From: an uncultured Acetatifactor sp.
Lineage (GTDB): Bacteria > Bacillota > Clostridia > Lachnospirales > Lachnospiraceae
Assembly: GCA_910578815.1 (NCBI GenBank)
Contig: CAJTSE010000002.1
Coordinates: 1-64,000, forward strand
DNA length: 64,000 nucleotides
Direction of reading: 5' to 3'
The notes under the pieces were generated by a model, which made no database searches, was not told where the DNA came from, and saw nothing but the letters and a program-made list of their open reading frames with translations. Position numbers and translations under genes: made by a program. Within the stretch, counting starts at the first letter, position 1; each line of letters starts with the position of its first letter. This document shows, piece by piece, positions 51,036 through 60,489 of this stretch.

Positions 51036-54000
51036 TTCTCGCCCTTACTCTTTGCATCCCTGCGTGCCTTCCGCTTCTTCGCCAGCTTTACGGTCACGAC
51101 GATGATCAGGATCACCGCCGCCCCTGCCGCTGCGACGCTGACAATGAATATCTGCAGAGTATTATCCTTCTGCACTGTTACCACCTTAAAAGTACAGGAG
51201 CTTTCCGCCTGAAATTCCAGATAGCTTCCGACCACAGTGCTTTCCACTGCCTTCCAGGCTCCCCCGTCATACAGCTCCACGGCGGACTCTTTGGGATTCT
51301 CCGCAAGGACTCTCACGGTCACAGGTCCAGCGTATTCCTCTGCAGCCACGCCCTCGCCGTCACCGTTTTTCACCACAAGCTGTCTCCCATCCGATAAGGT
51401 GTTCAACTGAATCTCCGCACCGGGCAGAAACCGGCCCTGTACCAGAACCAGGGGCCTTCCGCTCTCTTCATGGGTTTCTGCACTGGACAACGAGGACACC
51501 CAGGGAATATACTGTGCCTCCAAAACCACACTGCCTCTTACGCTCCCCAAATCCAGCTTGGGCCAGATGCCGTAATATCCCTCTTTTTCCGGAGGCGTTT
51601 GGCTTATATCTGATAAGTCCGGCGTCTGGTCATACCGGTATGTAACTTCTGCAAGCACCTCTCCCTCCGCCACATACTGTATGCTGAATTCCCTGAATTC
51701 TTCCGGTACTCCCGCCATATTGCAAAAATCCTCATAAGCCAGGGGCGCCGCTCCGCCCTCATAGCCTACAGAGTCTACTCCTGGAATCCTTCCCTCTACA
51801 TAATAGTTCCCCGCAAGAATCCCTTCCTCAGACAGGGTGCCCGCCACGGAGCCGCCGCATTCTCCCGTCAGCTCCAGACCGGGGCAGGCATAGCTGTAAA
51901 AAATATCACAGCCTTTCCCGGCAATGCCGCCCACATAATTCTTACCCGACAGCTCTCCCAAAAAATAGCAGCTTCTCACCGCGTAGCTGGACATCCCGGC
52001 GATGCCGCCCACATAGCTTCCTCCTGAGCTGGATACATTTCCATAGGACTCACAGGAAATCACGGCTCCAAAATCCGCCTTCCCCACAATACCGCCCACG
52101 CAGTCCTTTTTCCCCAGAATCTCGCCCTCGTTGCAGCTCTCTCTGACTACCGCCTTAATGGTCTGTTCAATATTAAAACTTTCTTCACCGGACAGCGTAA
52201 TATCATCCTCCGGATCAAAATCATACTCCGTGGCAATCTGGCCCGCAATGCCTCCCACATTGGTGTCAGCCTCCACCTTACCCAAGTTGACGCACAGTGT
52301 AATTTTCCCCTGCTGGAAGGTGCTGGTATCATATATTACCTCTTCCTGTCCGGAGAAATCACCTTCTTCACCGGAGCCTTCCTGCGCCGCATTATCTCCT
52401 GGAAGAGCTCCCGGATCTCCGGAGGTACTGCCCGCCGCCTCATCCGAGGCATCTGCCACGGTCACGCTGATCCCTTCATAACGGAACAAATCATCCCGCA
52501 GCTCACTGATGGATTTTCGCAGCACCTTTGCCTGGGCCGAAACCGCATCTATGTCTGCTCCCGTACGGTCCGCTCCCCCTTCCAGCACCTCTGAAAGTCT
52601 GCACAGATTATCCGTGACCGATTGCATCTCCCGGTTCAGCAGATCCAGATTCTCCGTAACGCCGATATTTCTCTCTGCGGTAACACTGACAATATTGCCC
52701 ACGTGTCCTGTGGCGCTCTCCCCAAAACGACGCAGGGCCGCACGATAACCTTCCGTTTGATCCGGCACCTTGATCGTGATGTCCCCAAGGTCTCCACCGC
52801 TGACGGAACCTCCTAAGTCTATGGTAACATCCGTTGTGCCCCCCGCCTCTGCCTGATCCCTAAGATCTCCGTTCAACCGCTGCAGATCCGTGTTGATGCC
52901 TGCCAGCTCCTGATTATAAATGTACCAGAGAAAATTTGCCGTTCCTGTAAGATACCCCCCGGCAGCCGAGATATTACGCAGGCTTGCGGTTATGCTCTTC
53001 GTAAGCTCGAAGGCCTCGTCGCTGCACTGCCTGATTCCCTCGCCGGTTTGATCCATCAGCTCGATCAGCCTGTCTGTCTCCCGATCTATCTCATGCAGTT
53101 TATCACTAAGATAGCGGAGTTCCAGAAACGGCTCCATCTGGCCCACGATGCCGCCCACATCCTTCCGGCCGTATATTTGTCCGTAATTGGTGCAGTTCTG
53201 CACATAACCCTGATGCAGTCTCCCGGCAATACCTCCCGTATTGTAACCTACGTGCTGATACCCCACCGTACCCGTATTGGAGCAATAATAGATCTTGCCT
53301 TCGGAGCATCCTGCAATGCCGCCCGTGTCTGTGTGTGCCGCAATATTTGACATACTGTTGAGATTTTCCAAATTCTCCACGCTGATGTCATCCAGATCAT
53401 AGGTAACTTCCTTACTGTGAGTATTGATATTTCCCGAATTACTGCAGTTATTTAACGTTCCCTTGTTCTCGCCGCAGATACCGCCTGCCTTATGACTGCC
53501 TGTGACGACGGCTGCGGAGCTGCATTGTCTGATCTCACCGGAAGCCTCATTGACGCCGACAATGCCGCCCACCCCTTCGTCTCCCGTGACAATCCCGGAA
53601 ACGGAACAGTTTCTGATACTGCCATAATTAACACCTGCAAGAATTCCCACACGGCTCTGGCTTCCGGTGGGCTGTATCCTTCCGGAAACGGTAAGGTTAC
53701 GCACCTCGGCTCCTTCTCTGATATAGCGGAACAGCCCCATGTCGGAACCGGCCGCCTCAATCCGCAGATTGGATATTTTATGTCCGCCCCCATCAAAAAC
53801 ACCGCCGAAGCCGGGAATTACCCTGTCAAAGCCTTCCGACAATACAATATCCCCATCCAGCACCACATATTTATCCAGTGACCAGGAATCCAGCTCACAG
53901 TTTTCCGCAAGCGCCGCCAGATCCTCTTCCGAGGAAATATGAATCGTGGTATAGGAGCTCTCCGCAGCAGGCTTACCGGCATCCTTACCGGAACGAAATT

Positions 54001-54145
54001 CCTCATATGTCCTGTCTGCCTCTTTCGCACTTACGGCTGCCATGCCTCCAAATGCTCCGCTTTCCATAACAGCCGGACTGTTTACCGCCAGCAGCCCGCA
54101 CAGAGTCAGAGAGATATATTTAATAATATGTCTGCTTTTGTTCAT
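50954..54145 (-). CDS. GLUG-repeat cell-surface protein with C-terminal membrane anchor
   Basis: The 1063-residue protein has a signal peptide (about 1-40) and a first GLUG cluster (about 150-350; repeated VGGI(V/A)G...C.N.G patterns). A helical, likely coiled-coil region follows (about 355-560), then a second GLUG cluster (about 640-780) and a Listeria-Bacteroides-type repeat-like beta region. One membrane segment near residue 1000-1020 and a Lys-rich cytoplasmic tail complete it. It is probably an adhesin-like or envelope-stabilising surface protein. Its start overlaps the stop of the MMPL transporter gene (ATGA), so the two are co-translated. The tail is built of short repeats and could vary in length and frame. 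Confidence 0.85.
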   Translation of the reverse strand: MNKSRHIIKYISLTLCGLLAVNSPAVMESGAFGGMAAVSAKEADRTYEEFRSGKDAGKPAAESSYTTIHISSEEDLAALAENCELDSWSLDKYVVLDGDIVLSEGFDRVIPGFGGVFDGGGHKISNLRIEAAGSDMGLFRYIREGAEVRNLTVSGRIQPTGSQSRVGILAGVNYGSIRNCSVSGIVTGDEGVGGIVGVNEASGEIRQCSSAAVVTGSHKAGGICGENKGTLNNCSNSGNINTHSKEVTYDLDDISVENLENLNSMSNIAAHTDTGGIAGCSEGKIYYCSNTGTVGYQHVGYNTGGIAGRLHQGYVQNCTNYGQIYGRKDVGGIVGQMEPFLELRYLSDKLHEIDRETDRLIELMDQTGEGIRQCSDEAFELTKSITASLRNISAAGGYLTGTANFLWYIYNQELAGINTDLQRLNGDLRDQAEAGGTTDVTIDLGGSVSGGDLGDITIKVPDQTEGYRAALRRFGESATGHVGNIVSVTAERNIGVTENLDLLNREMQSVTDNLCRLSEVLEGGADRTGADIDAVSAQAKVLRKSISELRDDLFRYEGISVTVADASDEAAGSTSGDPGALPGDNAAQEGSGEEGDFSGQEEVIYDTSTFQQGKITLCVNLGKVEADTNVGGIAGQIATEYDFDPEDDITLSGEESFNIEQTIKAVVRESCNEGEILGKKDCVGGIVGKADFGAVISCESYGNVSSSGGSYVGGIAGMSSYAVRSCYFLGELSGKNYVGGIAGKGCDIFYSYACPGLELTGECGGSVAGTLSEEGILAGNYYVEGRIPGVDSVGYEGGAAPLAYEDFCNMAGVPEEFREFSIQYVAEGEVLAEVTYRYDQTPDLSDISQTPPEKEGYYGIWPKLDLGSVRGSVVLEAQYIPWVSSLSSAETHEESGRPLVLVQGRFLPGAEIQLNTLSDGRQLVVKNGDGEGVAAEEYAGPVTVRVLAENPKESAVELYDGGAWKAVESTVVGSYLEFQAESSCTFKVVTVQKDNTLQIFIVSVAAAGAAVILIIVVTVKLAKKRKARRDAKSKGEKSKDEKGKGQKGKAKKSKDEKGKGQRE

Positions 54146-56793
54146 GACTGCTCACCCCTTTCTGTACGGCTCACGGCTTCCGCCCGATTCGATACAGCTG
54201 CGCGGGAAATACCCGGATCGGAAACCTCTCTCACCTCTTCCTCCCGCTGCTCTTCCTCCAACGTCTCGGTGTTCTGCATTTCCTTCAGCGTCTCGGTGTT
54301 CTGCATTTCCTCCCCCGTATCCGGCAGCCCTTCCGGCAGCTCCTGGTCCTCCCGGTCAATTCGGGTTACATTGTCTCTCGCGCGCACCACAGCCCCCATT
54401 TCCCCGTCGATGACGCCGCTGAATTCTCCGTCGATAACACCGTTCACATAGCCCTTGATATGGCCGGACATACGGATCCTGCCGCCGGCAGGCAAGGGCT
54501 TCAAATTCTCTCGTTTTAAGGTAAATGCTGTTTTCTCTATGATAATATCTCCCATGAGCAGAGTCTGCGGCAGCACCAGCAGCACCAGGGCAATGGAGGT
54601 CAGCGTTCCCCGGCCCAGCGCCAGGCCAATCTCCGCCACCACCGCATTGGAGGACACATTGCTGATGATAAAGCCTGCCGCCACCAGCATGGAACCGCTG
54701 GTAACAATGGTGGGAAATGCCTGATTCAATGTATCCACAATGGCCTCCTTGATCGGCATGTAGGTTTTCAGCTCCATATACCTGCTGGTAATCACGATGG
54801 CGTAATCAATGGTAGCGCCCATCTGAATAGCCGATACTACCAGATACCCCAGGAAGAACACTGGCTTCCCCTGCAGATAGGGCAGGGAGAAATTCATCCA
54901 GATGCTTCCCTGAATGGTCAGCACCAGCAGAACCGGCAGGCCTGCGGACTGGAAGGTAAAAAGCAGAATAATCATTACAAACAGTGCCGTCAGCACCGTA
55001 ATAATGGTATTGTCCGTGCCGAAGGAGGAACTGAGATCCTTGTTGCTGGTGGAATTGCCTGCCAGCACAATATCGTCAGAATTATAATATCTTGCTACAG
55101 TATTTCTGATCTTCTCCAGGACGGCATAGGTTTCCTCTCCTTCCACAGGAACCGACAGCTTTAAGACAAATCGGCTGTACTCCGGACCCAAAAGCTGATT
55201 CCTGGCAATACTGATCTGGGAATAGGCATCCGTCAAAGTTTCCTCCAGATCCTCTTCCAAGGTCACATTGCCGCTTTCCTTCTGGTCATAGATAAACAGG
55301 AACATGTCGATCAGCGGCACCTTATATTCGCTGATACCGCTTAACAATGCCCCAAAATTACTGTGATCCACCGCGTAGGCGGAATAAAGCAGATCCGCCA
55401 CTTCCACATCCAGGTCAATCAGCTCCGCAAACTCTCTGGGCGTCAACTGTCCTGTCAGTATATAACCGTCCATAGCCTCAATATTGGCCAGGCCCATGCA
55501 GGAATTTACTTCCTCCAAAGCCTCCAGATCCCGCAAAACCTTTCCTTCTTTTTCATAATCTCCGTTTGGCACCATCACTGCCAGCTGATTTACACGCCCG
55601 AATTCCTGCTCCACCATAGCCACTGAAAATTTATTGTCACTCATATGATTGGAGGTCAGGGAATTTGCATCGTAGACATAATCGGTCTTTGAAGAAAGGA
55701 TAAAGGCCGCAATCACTCCCGCCACCAGCAGAGGCGGAACGATAAATCTGGTAAGTACACAGAACTTACCCACAGCCGTAATTTTTGGGACAAAGCTTCT
55801 GTGATGAGAATGATCAATCGCATTGGCAAAGGTAAGCAGAAGTCCCGGCATCAGGAAGAACACCGCCACCAGGCTTAAAACAATGGCCTTGGCCAGCACG
55901 ATCCCCATGTCATAGCCGATCCGAAACTGCATGAACATCAGCGCCACCATGCCGGAAACAGTGGTCAAGGAGCTGGATGAGATTTCCGGAATCGCCTTGC
56001 TCAACGCCACAATCACCGCTTCTCTGGCGTCCTTATCTTCATGTTCTTCCATAAACCGGTGGCAGAGAATAATGGCATAATCCACCGCCAGCGCCAGCTG
56101 CAGCACCACCGCTATGGAGTTTGTGACAAAGCTGATTTCTCCGAAAATAAAATTGGAACCCTTATTCAATATTGCCGCCACAATAAAGGTCATCAGGAAC
56201 ACCGGTATCTCCGCGTAAGTGGTGGAAGTAAACAACAGCACCGCCACGATCACCACTCCGGCCAGCACCAGGATCAATACCATATCATTGTCCAGATCTG
56301 CCGCATCCCGTTCTTCCTGCCCAATATCCGAGGAATAATAGACGTCGTAGTCCTTCAGCAGCTCCAGCGCCTGATCCAGACGTCCCTGTGCCGCCTGGTC
56401 TGTGGTCTCCACATCGAAGGTAAGCTCAAACAAAGCCGCCATATCATGGTAATGCTCTTCCGAACCATCAAAGGTCATCATGCTGACCCCTTCCATTGCT
56501 TCCAGACGTTCTCCGATTTCTTCCGCCTCCTGAAGCGTCACATTACAGACCATAATTCTGGCCGTGCCGTATGTAGTAAACTGTTCCTCCATCAAATCCA
56601 GTCCCTGCCTGGTCTCCGTGGTTTCCGGCAGATAGGACGGGAGCGAGTTGTTGACCTTTACCTTATTCATGGATGCCAGGCTGAATAGAATCAGCATAAT
56701 AAAAATCAGGTAAAAGCCCTTTCTTTTATCCACGATCAACGTGGACAGCTTCATCATAAAAGATTCGTCTTTTTTTCCTTTCTCATTTGCCAT
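54142..56793 (-). CDS. MMPL/RND-family membrane transporter
   Basis: The 883-residue protein has two repeats, each with one membrane segment, a large outer domain and five more segments, as in MMPL/YdfJ-type RND proteins. VALQLALAVDYAIILCHRF-like and QMGATIDYAIVITSRY segments carry the proton-relay Asp-Tyr pattern. The C-terminus has a cytoplasmic acidic tail with a tandem duplication of MQNTETL. MMPL proteins of Firmicutes move lipids or glycolipids; the coupled GLUG-repeat protein may be a surface partner. ATG at 56793 has AGGAGAGG; the frame extends further upstream without support. Confidence 0.9.
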   Translation of the reverse strand: MANEKGKKDESFMMKLSTLIVDKRKGFYLIFIMLILFSLASMNKVKVNNSLPSYLPETTETRQGLDLMEEQFTTYGTARIMVCNVTLQEAEEIGERLEAMEGVSMMTFDGSEEHYHDMAALFELTFDVETTDQAAQGRLDQALELLKDYDVYYSSDIGQEERDAADLDNDMVLILVLAGVVIVAVLLFTSTTYAEIPVFLMTFIVAAILNKGSNFIFGEISFVTNSIAVVLQLALAVDYAIILCHRFMEEHEDKDAREAVIVALSKAIPEISSSSLTTVSGMVALMFMQFRIGYDMGIVLAKAIVLSLVAVFFLMPGLLLTFANAIDHSHHRSFVPKITAVGKFCVLTRFIVPPLLVAGVIAAFILSSKTDYVYDANSLTSNHMSDNKFSVAMVEQEFGRVNQLAVMVPNGDYEKEGKVLRDLEALEEVNSCMGLANIEAMDGYILTGQLTPREFAELIDLDVEVADLLYSAYAVDHSNFGALLSGISEYKVPLIDMFLFIYDQKESGNVTLEEDLEETLTDAYSQISIARNQLLGPEYSRFVLKLSVPVEGEETYAVLEKIRNTVARYYNSDDIVLAGNSTSNKDLSSSFGTDNTIITVLTALFVMIILLFTFQSAGLPVLLVLTIQGSIWMNFSLPYLQGKPVFFLGYLVVSAIQMGATIDYAIVITSRYMELKTYMPIKEAIVDTLNQAFPTIVTSGSMLVAAGFIISNVSSNAVVAEIGLALGRGTLTSIALVLLVLPQTLLMGDIIIEKTAFTLKRENLKPLPAGGRIRMSGHIKGYVNGVIDGEFSGVIDGEMGAVVRARDNVTRIDREDQELPEGLPDTGEEMQNTETLKEMQNTETLEEEQREEEVREVSDPGISRAAVSNRAEAVSRTERGEQS

Positions 56794-56826
56794 GGCTGAC
56801 CTCTCCTGTACTTTTTTCAACAGGTA

Positions 56827-56832
56827 ATTATA
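56827..56832 (-). promoter_or_regulatory. -10 box before the MMPL transporter
   Basis: TATAAT on the minus strand lies about 35 bases before the start codon. The matching -35 (TTGCTT, 16 bases away) is weak. The IS66 element lies about 55 bases further upstream. Confidence 0.45.
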
Positions 56833-57010
56833 ATACGCTGACAAAAAAAAGCAATACACATTTTATTTGAGTATCCCCATTTCTTAAGTAAACGGTAGAT
56901 ATTGCGTACCTCGACTGTGAGGAAAAAATATGTGACAATAGACTATATTTCTATCACGGGTATTAAAAGTTGATCCTTAACTTTTGATACCGCTATACGG
57001 AGGTAAGTCT

Positions 57011-57385
57011 ATGAATTCAGCAACAACGGTAGTGGCTGTACAATACCGTTTAAAAGAGTGGGCGGAGCAGATCAGGGAGTGCCAGAACCGTCCCACAGGC
57101 ATGAGTGTCATCGATTGGTGTGCCGGCCACGGCATTACGAAAGCAAACTATTATTACAGACTGCGCCGCGTAAGGGAAGCGTGTCTGGAATCCCTTGCGC
57201 CAGAGGCCCCGGTGCATCAGATTGTCCCGGTAAACCCAGGCCTCCTGCAGGAAGAAACACAAGGTGACAGCGGTATACAGCAGGGGCTTTCTGTTTCTGT
57301 AAATGGTTTTTCCATCCACATAACGGAATCCACACCCATGACGCTGCTTGCGGCAGTCCTTAAGGTGGTGCAGCATGCTGAATGA
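57011..57385 (+). CDS. tnpA: IS66 accessory protein TnpA
   Basis: The 124-residue protein has a helix-turn-helix-like segment (SVIDWCAGHGITKANYYYRL) typical of IS66 Orf1, which binds the element ends. The ATG at 57011 has GGAGG upstream. Its stop overlaps the start of tnpB by 11 bases. Confidence 0.88.
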   Translation: MNSATTVVAVQYRLKEWAEQIRECQNRPTGMSVIDWCAGHGITKANYYYRLRRVREACLESLAPEAPVHQIVPVNPGLLQEETQGDSGIQQGLSVSVNGFSIHITESTPMTLLAAVLKVVQHAE

Positions 57386-57737
57386 CGCCACCAGCTTTAA
57401 AGCTGTTTACATTGTCTGCGGCTACACCGATCTGCGCGCCGGGATGGACCGGCTGGCGGCACTCGTGGAAGCACAGACCGGGAACCGGCCGTATATAAAG
57501 GACACCCTTTATCTTTTCTGCGGGAGACGCACAGACCGCATCAAGGGGCTTGTATGGGAAGGGGACGGATGGCTCCTGTTATACAAGCGGCTCTCAGAAA
57601 GCCGGTTCCAGTGGCCGCGCACCCCGGAGGATGTACGTGAATTGACGCCGCAGCAGTTCCGATGGCTGATGGAAGGGCTGACGATCACCCCGAAGAAATC
57701 GGTCAGGCCGGTGGAACCGCCGGAATACATGGGATGA
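57375..57737 (+). CDS. tnpB: IS66 accessory protein TnpB
   Basis: The 120-residue protein matches IS66 Orf2: VCGYTDLRAGMDRLAAL, LYLFCGRRTDRIKGLVWEGDG and FQWPRTPEDVRELTPQQFRWLMEGL. It is needed with TnpA and TnpC for IS66 movement, though its exact role is not settled. Its length is normal and it looks intact. Confidence 0.93.
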   Translation: MLNDATSFKAVYIVCGYTDLRAGMDRLAALVEAQTGNRPYIKDTLYLFCGRRTDRIKGLVWEGDGWLLLYKRLSESRFQWPRTPEDVRELTPQQFRWLMEGLTITPKKSVRPVEPPEYMG

Positions 57738-57982
57738 CTTTGTGCAAAACGGAGAAATTTTCAGACGGTTTTCCTGCTGAAAAAAATGTCCTGCCTTATT
57801 CCGGCAGAACCACGCTGCACACCATAAAAGGGCTCGGAATAGACGCAGACATGCTGTTCCTTCCTGAAAAAGGGTTCCGGAAACAGCATCGTACAAAGGC
57901 AGCATCCGCTGTTTTAACCATAGGCATTATGACGGACATCCGGCAGCGCCGGGTTCGCAAAAATCCCGTATCCATGGTATAA
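57734..57982 (+). CDS. Small extra frame between tnpB and tnpC
   Basis: An 82-residue frame starts with ATG overlapping the tnpB stop (ATGA) and ends 31 bases before tnpC. The product is basic toward its end (TDIRQRRVRKNPV) and matches no family I know. Its position and coupling suggest it is translated; many IS66 elements lack it. Confidence 0.5.
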   Translation: MTLCKTEKFSDGFPAEKNVLPYSGRTTLHTIKGLGIDADMLFLPEKGFRKQHRTKAASAVLTIGIMTDIRQRRVRKNPVSMV

Positions 57983-58013
57983 TAAGGCTATCAGGATACC
58001 GGGAGAAAACAGC

Positions 58014-59231
58014 ATGGCCTCAAAATATACGCAAGAACAACTCAACAGCCTTGACAGGGAAACGCTTACCAGGCTGTTCCTGTCGCAGCAGGAGCAGCTT
58101 GAAAATATCGACCATACGCTCCAGCTTGTTCTGGAGCAGATGGCGGATTTAAAACGGCACCGGTTTGGCAGGTCATCAGAGAAACATGAAACCGAAGACC
58201 AGATGTCCTTTATGGAAGTGGATGGGAAGATCGTATTTTTTAACGAAGCCGAAGCTGTTGCCGCGGAGGAAAACACACAGGAAGAGCCGGAAAGCGTTTC
58301 CCGCAGAAAGCCGAAGAAAAAGCAGGGCAAACGGGAAGAAGACCTGGACGGGCTGCCGGTAGTTGTGGTGGAACATTCCATGACGGATGAGGAACTGGAA
58401 GATAAATTTGGAAAAGACGGCTGGAAACAGCTCCCGGATGAGGTATACCGCACCGGACGGATGTATACGCAATGCCAGATCGTCCTGTATGAATACCAGA
58501 AGACCCGCAACGCCAGCCATCCAAGGGAATTCCTGAAGGATTTCAGCGGGGTATGCGTCACGGACGGCTATCAGGTTTATCATACGGTCGAAGAAGAACG
58601 GGAAGATCTGAAGATTGCCGGGTGCTGGTCCCATGCGAGGCGCAGGTTTGATGAAGCGGTAAAAGCGCTGCCGAAAGCAAAGCAGAAGGACAGCCGCGCA
58701 TATCTTGCGCTGACCATGATACAGGCCATCTACCGGGAGGAAAAACTGCTTAAGGATCTTCCGGCCGGGGAACGTATGATCCGCCGCCAGCTGAGTGTAA
58801 GGCCCCTGGTGGAGGCTTATTTCGTGTGGGTGCGTGAAACCCTCCCGAAAGTGCCGCAGAAAAGCAAGACGTGGGAAGGTTTCAATTATTCCCTGAACCA
58901 GGAGAAATACCTGAAAGTGTTCCTGGACGACGGCGAAGTGCCGATGGACAATAACGCTGCGGAACAGTCCATCCGCGGATTCTGCATCGGCAAGAAAAAC
59001 TGGGTGATGATCGATACCATTGCCGGTGCAAAGTCCAGCGCCATCATTTACAGCATTGCGGAAACCGCAAAAGCAAACAACCTGAAACCGTATGATTACT
59101 TTGAGTATCTGCTTACCGAGATCCCGAAACATCTGGATGATACAGACCGCAGTTTTCTGGATGATCTGCTCCCCTGGTCACCAAGCCTGCCGGAGAACTG
59201 CCGGAAGTCTGGTAAGAATGAAATGAAATAA
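58014..59231 (+). CDS. tnpC: IS66 transposase TnpC with internal deletion
   Basis: The frame is 405 residues, where IS66 transposases are usually about 500-540. The N-terminal leucine-rich helix and HRFGRSSEK zinc-region start are present, and so are the second catalytic Asp (VCVTDGYQVYH) and the Glu region (PMDNNAAEQSIR). Residues run from LPDEVYR straight into TGRMYTQCQIVLYEYQK. The zinc-binding part and the segment with the first catalytic Asp (usually ADETP) are missing. The deletion is in frame and the product should not transpose. GGGAG precedes the start. Confidence 0.9.
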   Translation: MASKYTQEQLNSLDRETLTRLFLSQQEQLENIDHTLQLVLEQMADLKRHRFGRSSEKHETEDQMSFMEVDGKIVFFNEAEAVAAEENTQEEPESVSRRKPKKKQGKREEDLDGLPVVVVEHSMTDEELEDKFGKDGWKQLPDEVYRTGRMYTQCQIVLYEYQKTRNASHPREFLKDFSGVCVTDGYQVYHTVEEEREDLKIAGCWSHARRRFDEAVKALPKAKQKDSRAYLALTMIQAIYREEKLLKDLPAGERMIRRQLSVRPLVEAYFVWVRETLPKVPQKSKTWEGFNYSLNQEKYLKVFLDDGEVPMDNNAAEQSIRGFCIGKKNWVMIDTIAGAKSSAIIYSIAETAKANNLKPYDYFEYLLTEIPKHLDDTDRSFLDDLLPWSPSLPENCRKSGKNEMK

Positions 59232-59307
59232 ATACTGGAGCAAATCTGTTTCTATCATACAGGTTTGCTCCAGTTTTGTATAGGTACCCACTATCTACCG
59301 TTTACTC

Positions 59308-59649
59308 ATCACCAAAGTATATCTGCTGCGGTGGCGAATCGAGGAATATTTCAGGTTCAAGAAACAGCAGTTTGAACTGGAGGATCTGAGGGTAATGTCC
59401 TTACAGTCCATCCGTAACCTGAATCTGCTTGCAATGCTGGCTGTCGGCTATATCAGTCTTACCACGTCTGTCCACAAAGACAGCATTTTTCTTGCGGAAA
59501 TAAAAGAATGATCCAAAAGGATTTATGAAATGCCGAAGTTTATTTTTTACGCCATAGGGTATATCAAATCTCAGCAATTCTCTTTTCATCCAAGCCTTTT
59601 GACGCTTCGCATACTCAAGATATCCGTCCTTCACCAAAATCTGTAAAAC
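59308..59649 (+). pseudogene. C-terminal remnant of an IS4-type transposase
   Basis: The frame beginning at 59308 reads ITKVYLLRWRIEEYFRFKKQ and then FELEDLRVMSLQSIRNLNLL, the conserved end of DDE transposases with the Y-(2)-R-(3)-E-(6)-K signature. A TGA at 59509 interrupts it, after which the same frame continues (RIYEMPKFIFYAIGY). The N-terminal part is absent; the IS66 right end touches its first codon. Confidence 0.8.
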
Positions 59650-59810
59650 ATACTTTTGGTTTCTAACATCAACACAATACTGCAAAGCAATTTTTTTCTC
59701 CAAATTCAATTTATAAATAAGAGAGCTAAAAATGCAACCACACTGCTAATCCCTTTATTATAAAATAACAAAATATATCGCAAAATGTCAATATCATATT
59801 TAAATTTAGT

Positions 59811-59840
59811 TTGACACATTTGTCTTTATGATGATATAGT
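59811..59840 (+). promoter_or_regulatory. Promoter of the small membrane protein gene
   Basis: TTGACA and TATAGT are separated by 18 bases, about 40 bases before the AAAGGAG site of the gene at 59881. Confidence 0.65.
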
Positions 59841-59880
59841 ATATTATATCACAATTAAAACACTTAAAGGAGTTATTAAA

Positions 59881-60228
59881 ATGACAGCAAAAAAATACAG
59901 ATTTCTAAGAAACGTTTTTATTTTCTCAGGTATACTTATTTCTTTCATTATTTGGCTTTTCTTACCACCCACGTTCCATAACACTTCCCTCTTTCATGTT
60001 GGAACGAAAGCTTATGGTTCCAAGTGGGGTATTTTACTTTTGTTACCCCTTCCTCTATTTTCTTTATTTTTTAGGACAGAAAAAAAACAATTTTACAGTG
60101 ATGATGAAGAATTTTGTCAAGCAGAACAAACAGCTTCAGACAAAGCACAGATGCAGTGTGGAATGATTACTGCCTTAGCTCTTTCTTTATTATCAATCGC
60201 CCTAACATCATTTGCTTTTACCTTGTAG
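59881..60228 (+). CDS. Small membrane protein with three hydrophobic segments
   Basis: The 115-residue protein has segments at about 11-29, 48-63 and 94-113, separated by a polar loop rich in Asp, Glu and Gln. The general look is that of DUF1648/SdpI-like small proteins, but similarity is too weak to name it. It has its own promoter and AAAGGAG site. The DNA is much more AT-rich than the genes that follow, like the polysaccharide operon. Confidence 0.7.
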   Translation: MTAKKYRFLRNVFIFSGILISFIIWLFLPPTFHNTSLFHVGTKAYGSKWGILLLLPLPLFSLFFRTEKKQFYSDDEEFCQAEQTASDKAQMQCGMITALALSLLSIALTSFAFTL

Positions 60229-60489
60229 ACTTATTTTTCTGCCTAATACTGTCTTTTCAACATAATACTTCCCACATTAGATGAAAAATCTAAGAATTAT
60301 TAACAAAATACAGCGGGTAGCATATCCAAAGCGATATCTGCCCGCATCCTCCTTCATTCTCGTCTCTATATTGTCAAATAATTTTTTTGAAAAAATTTAA
60401 GAATTTTGAGTTTTATATCTCAGATGAATAAGCCAAGGAGATGGCAAAAAGTGCTTCACTTTTTTATGTGTTTTCTGCTGATTTTAAGT

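Larger units (their letters stand above)
56888..59305 (+). mobile_element. IS66-family insertion sequence, internally deleted
   Basis: The element is about 2.4 kb. Its ends start GTAAACGGTAGATA and match as inverted repeats at 22 of 24 positions. It encodes tnpA, tnpB, a small extra frame and a shortened tnpC. The eight bases on each side (TTTCTTAA and TCATCACC) differ, so no target duplication is seen. The right end abuts a remnant of another transposase, hinting at a deletion or rearrangement next to the insertion. Confidence 0.93.

Noticed and set aside
1..59305. Composite transposon carried by two IS66 copies
   Set aside because: Size is far larger than usual, the right copy has a defective transposase and no target duplication was seen.
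59401..59709. A 102-codon minus-strand frame right of the IS66 element
   Set aside because: The plus strand encodes a clear transposase C-terminus over most of the same bases, so the minus frame is probably an antisense shadow; it has no family match.
60312..60344. Imperfect hairpin after the small membrane protein gene as terminator
   Set aside because: Stem has internal mismatches and no T-run follows directly; not strong enough to list.
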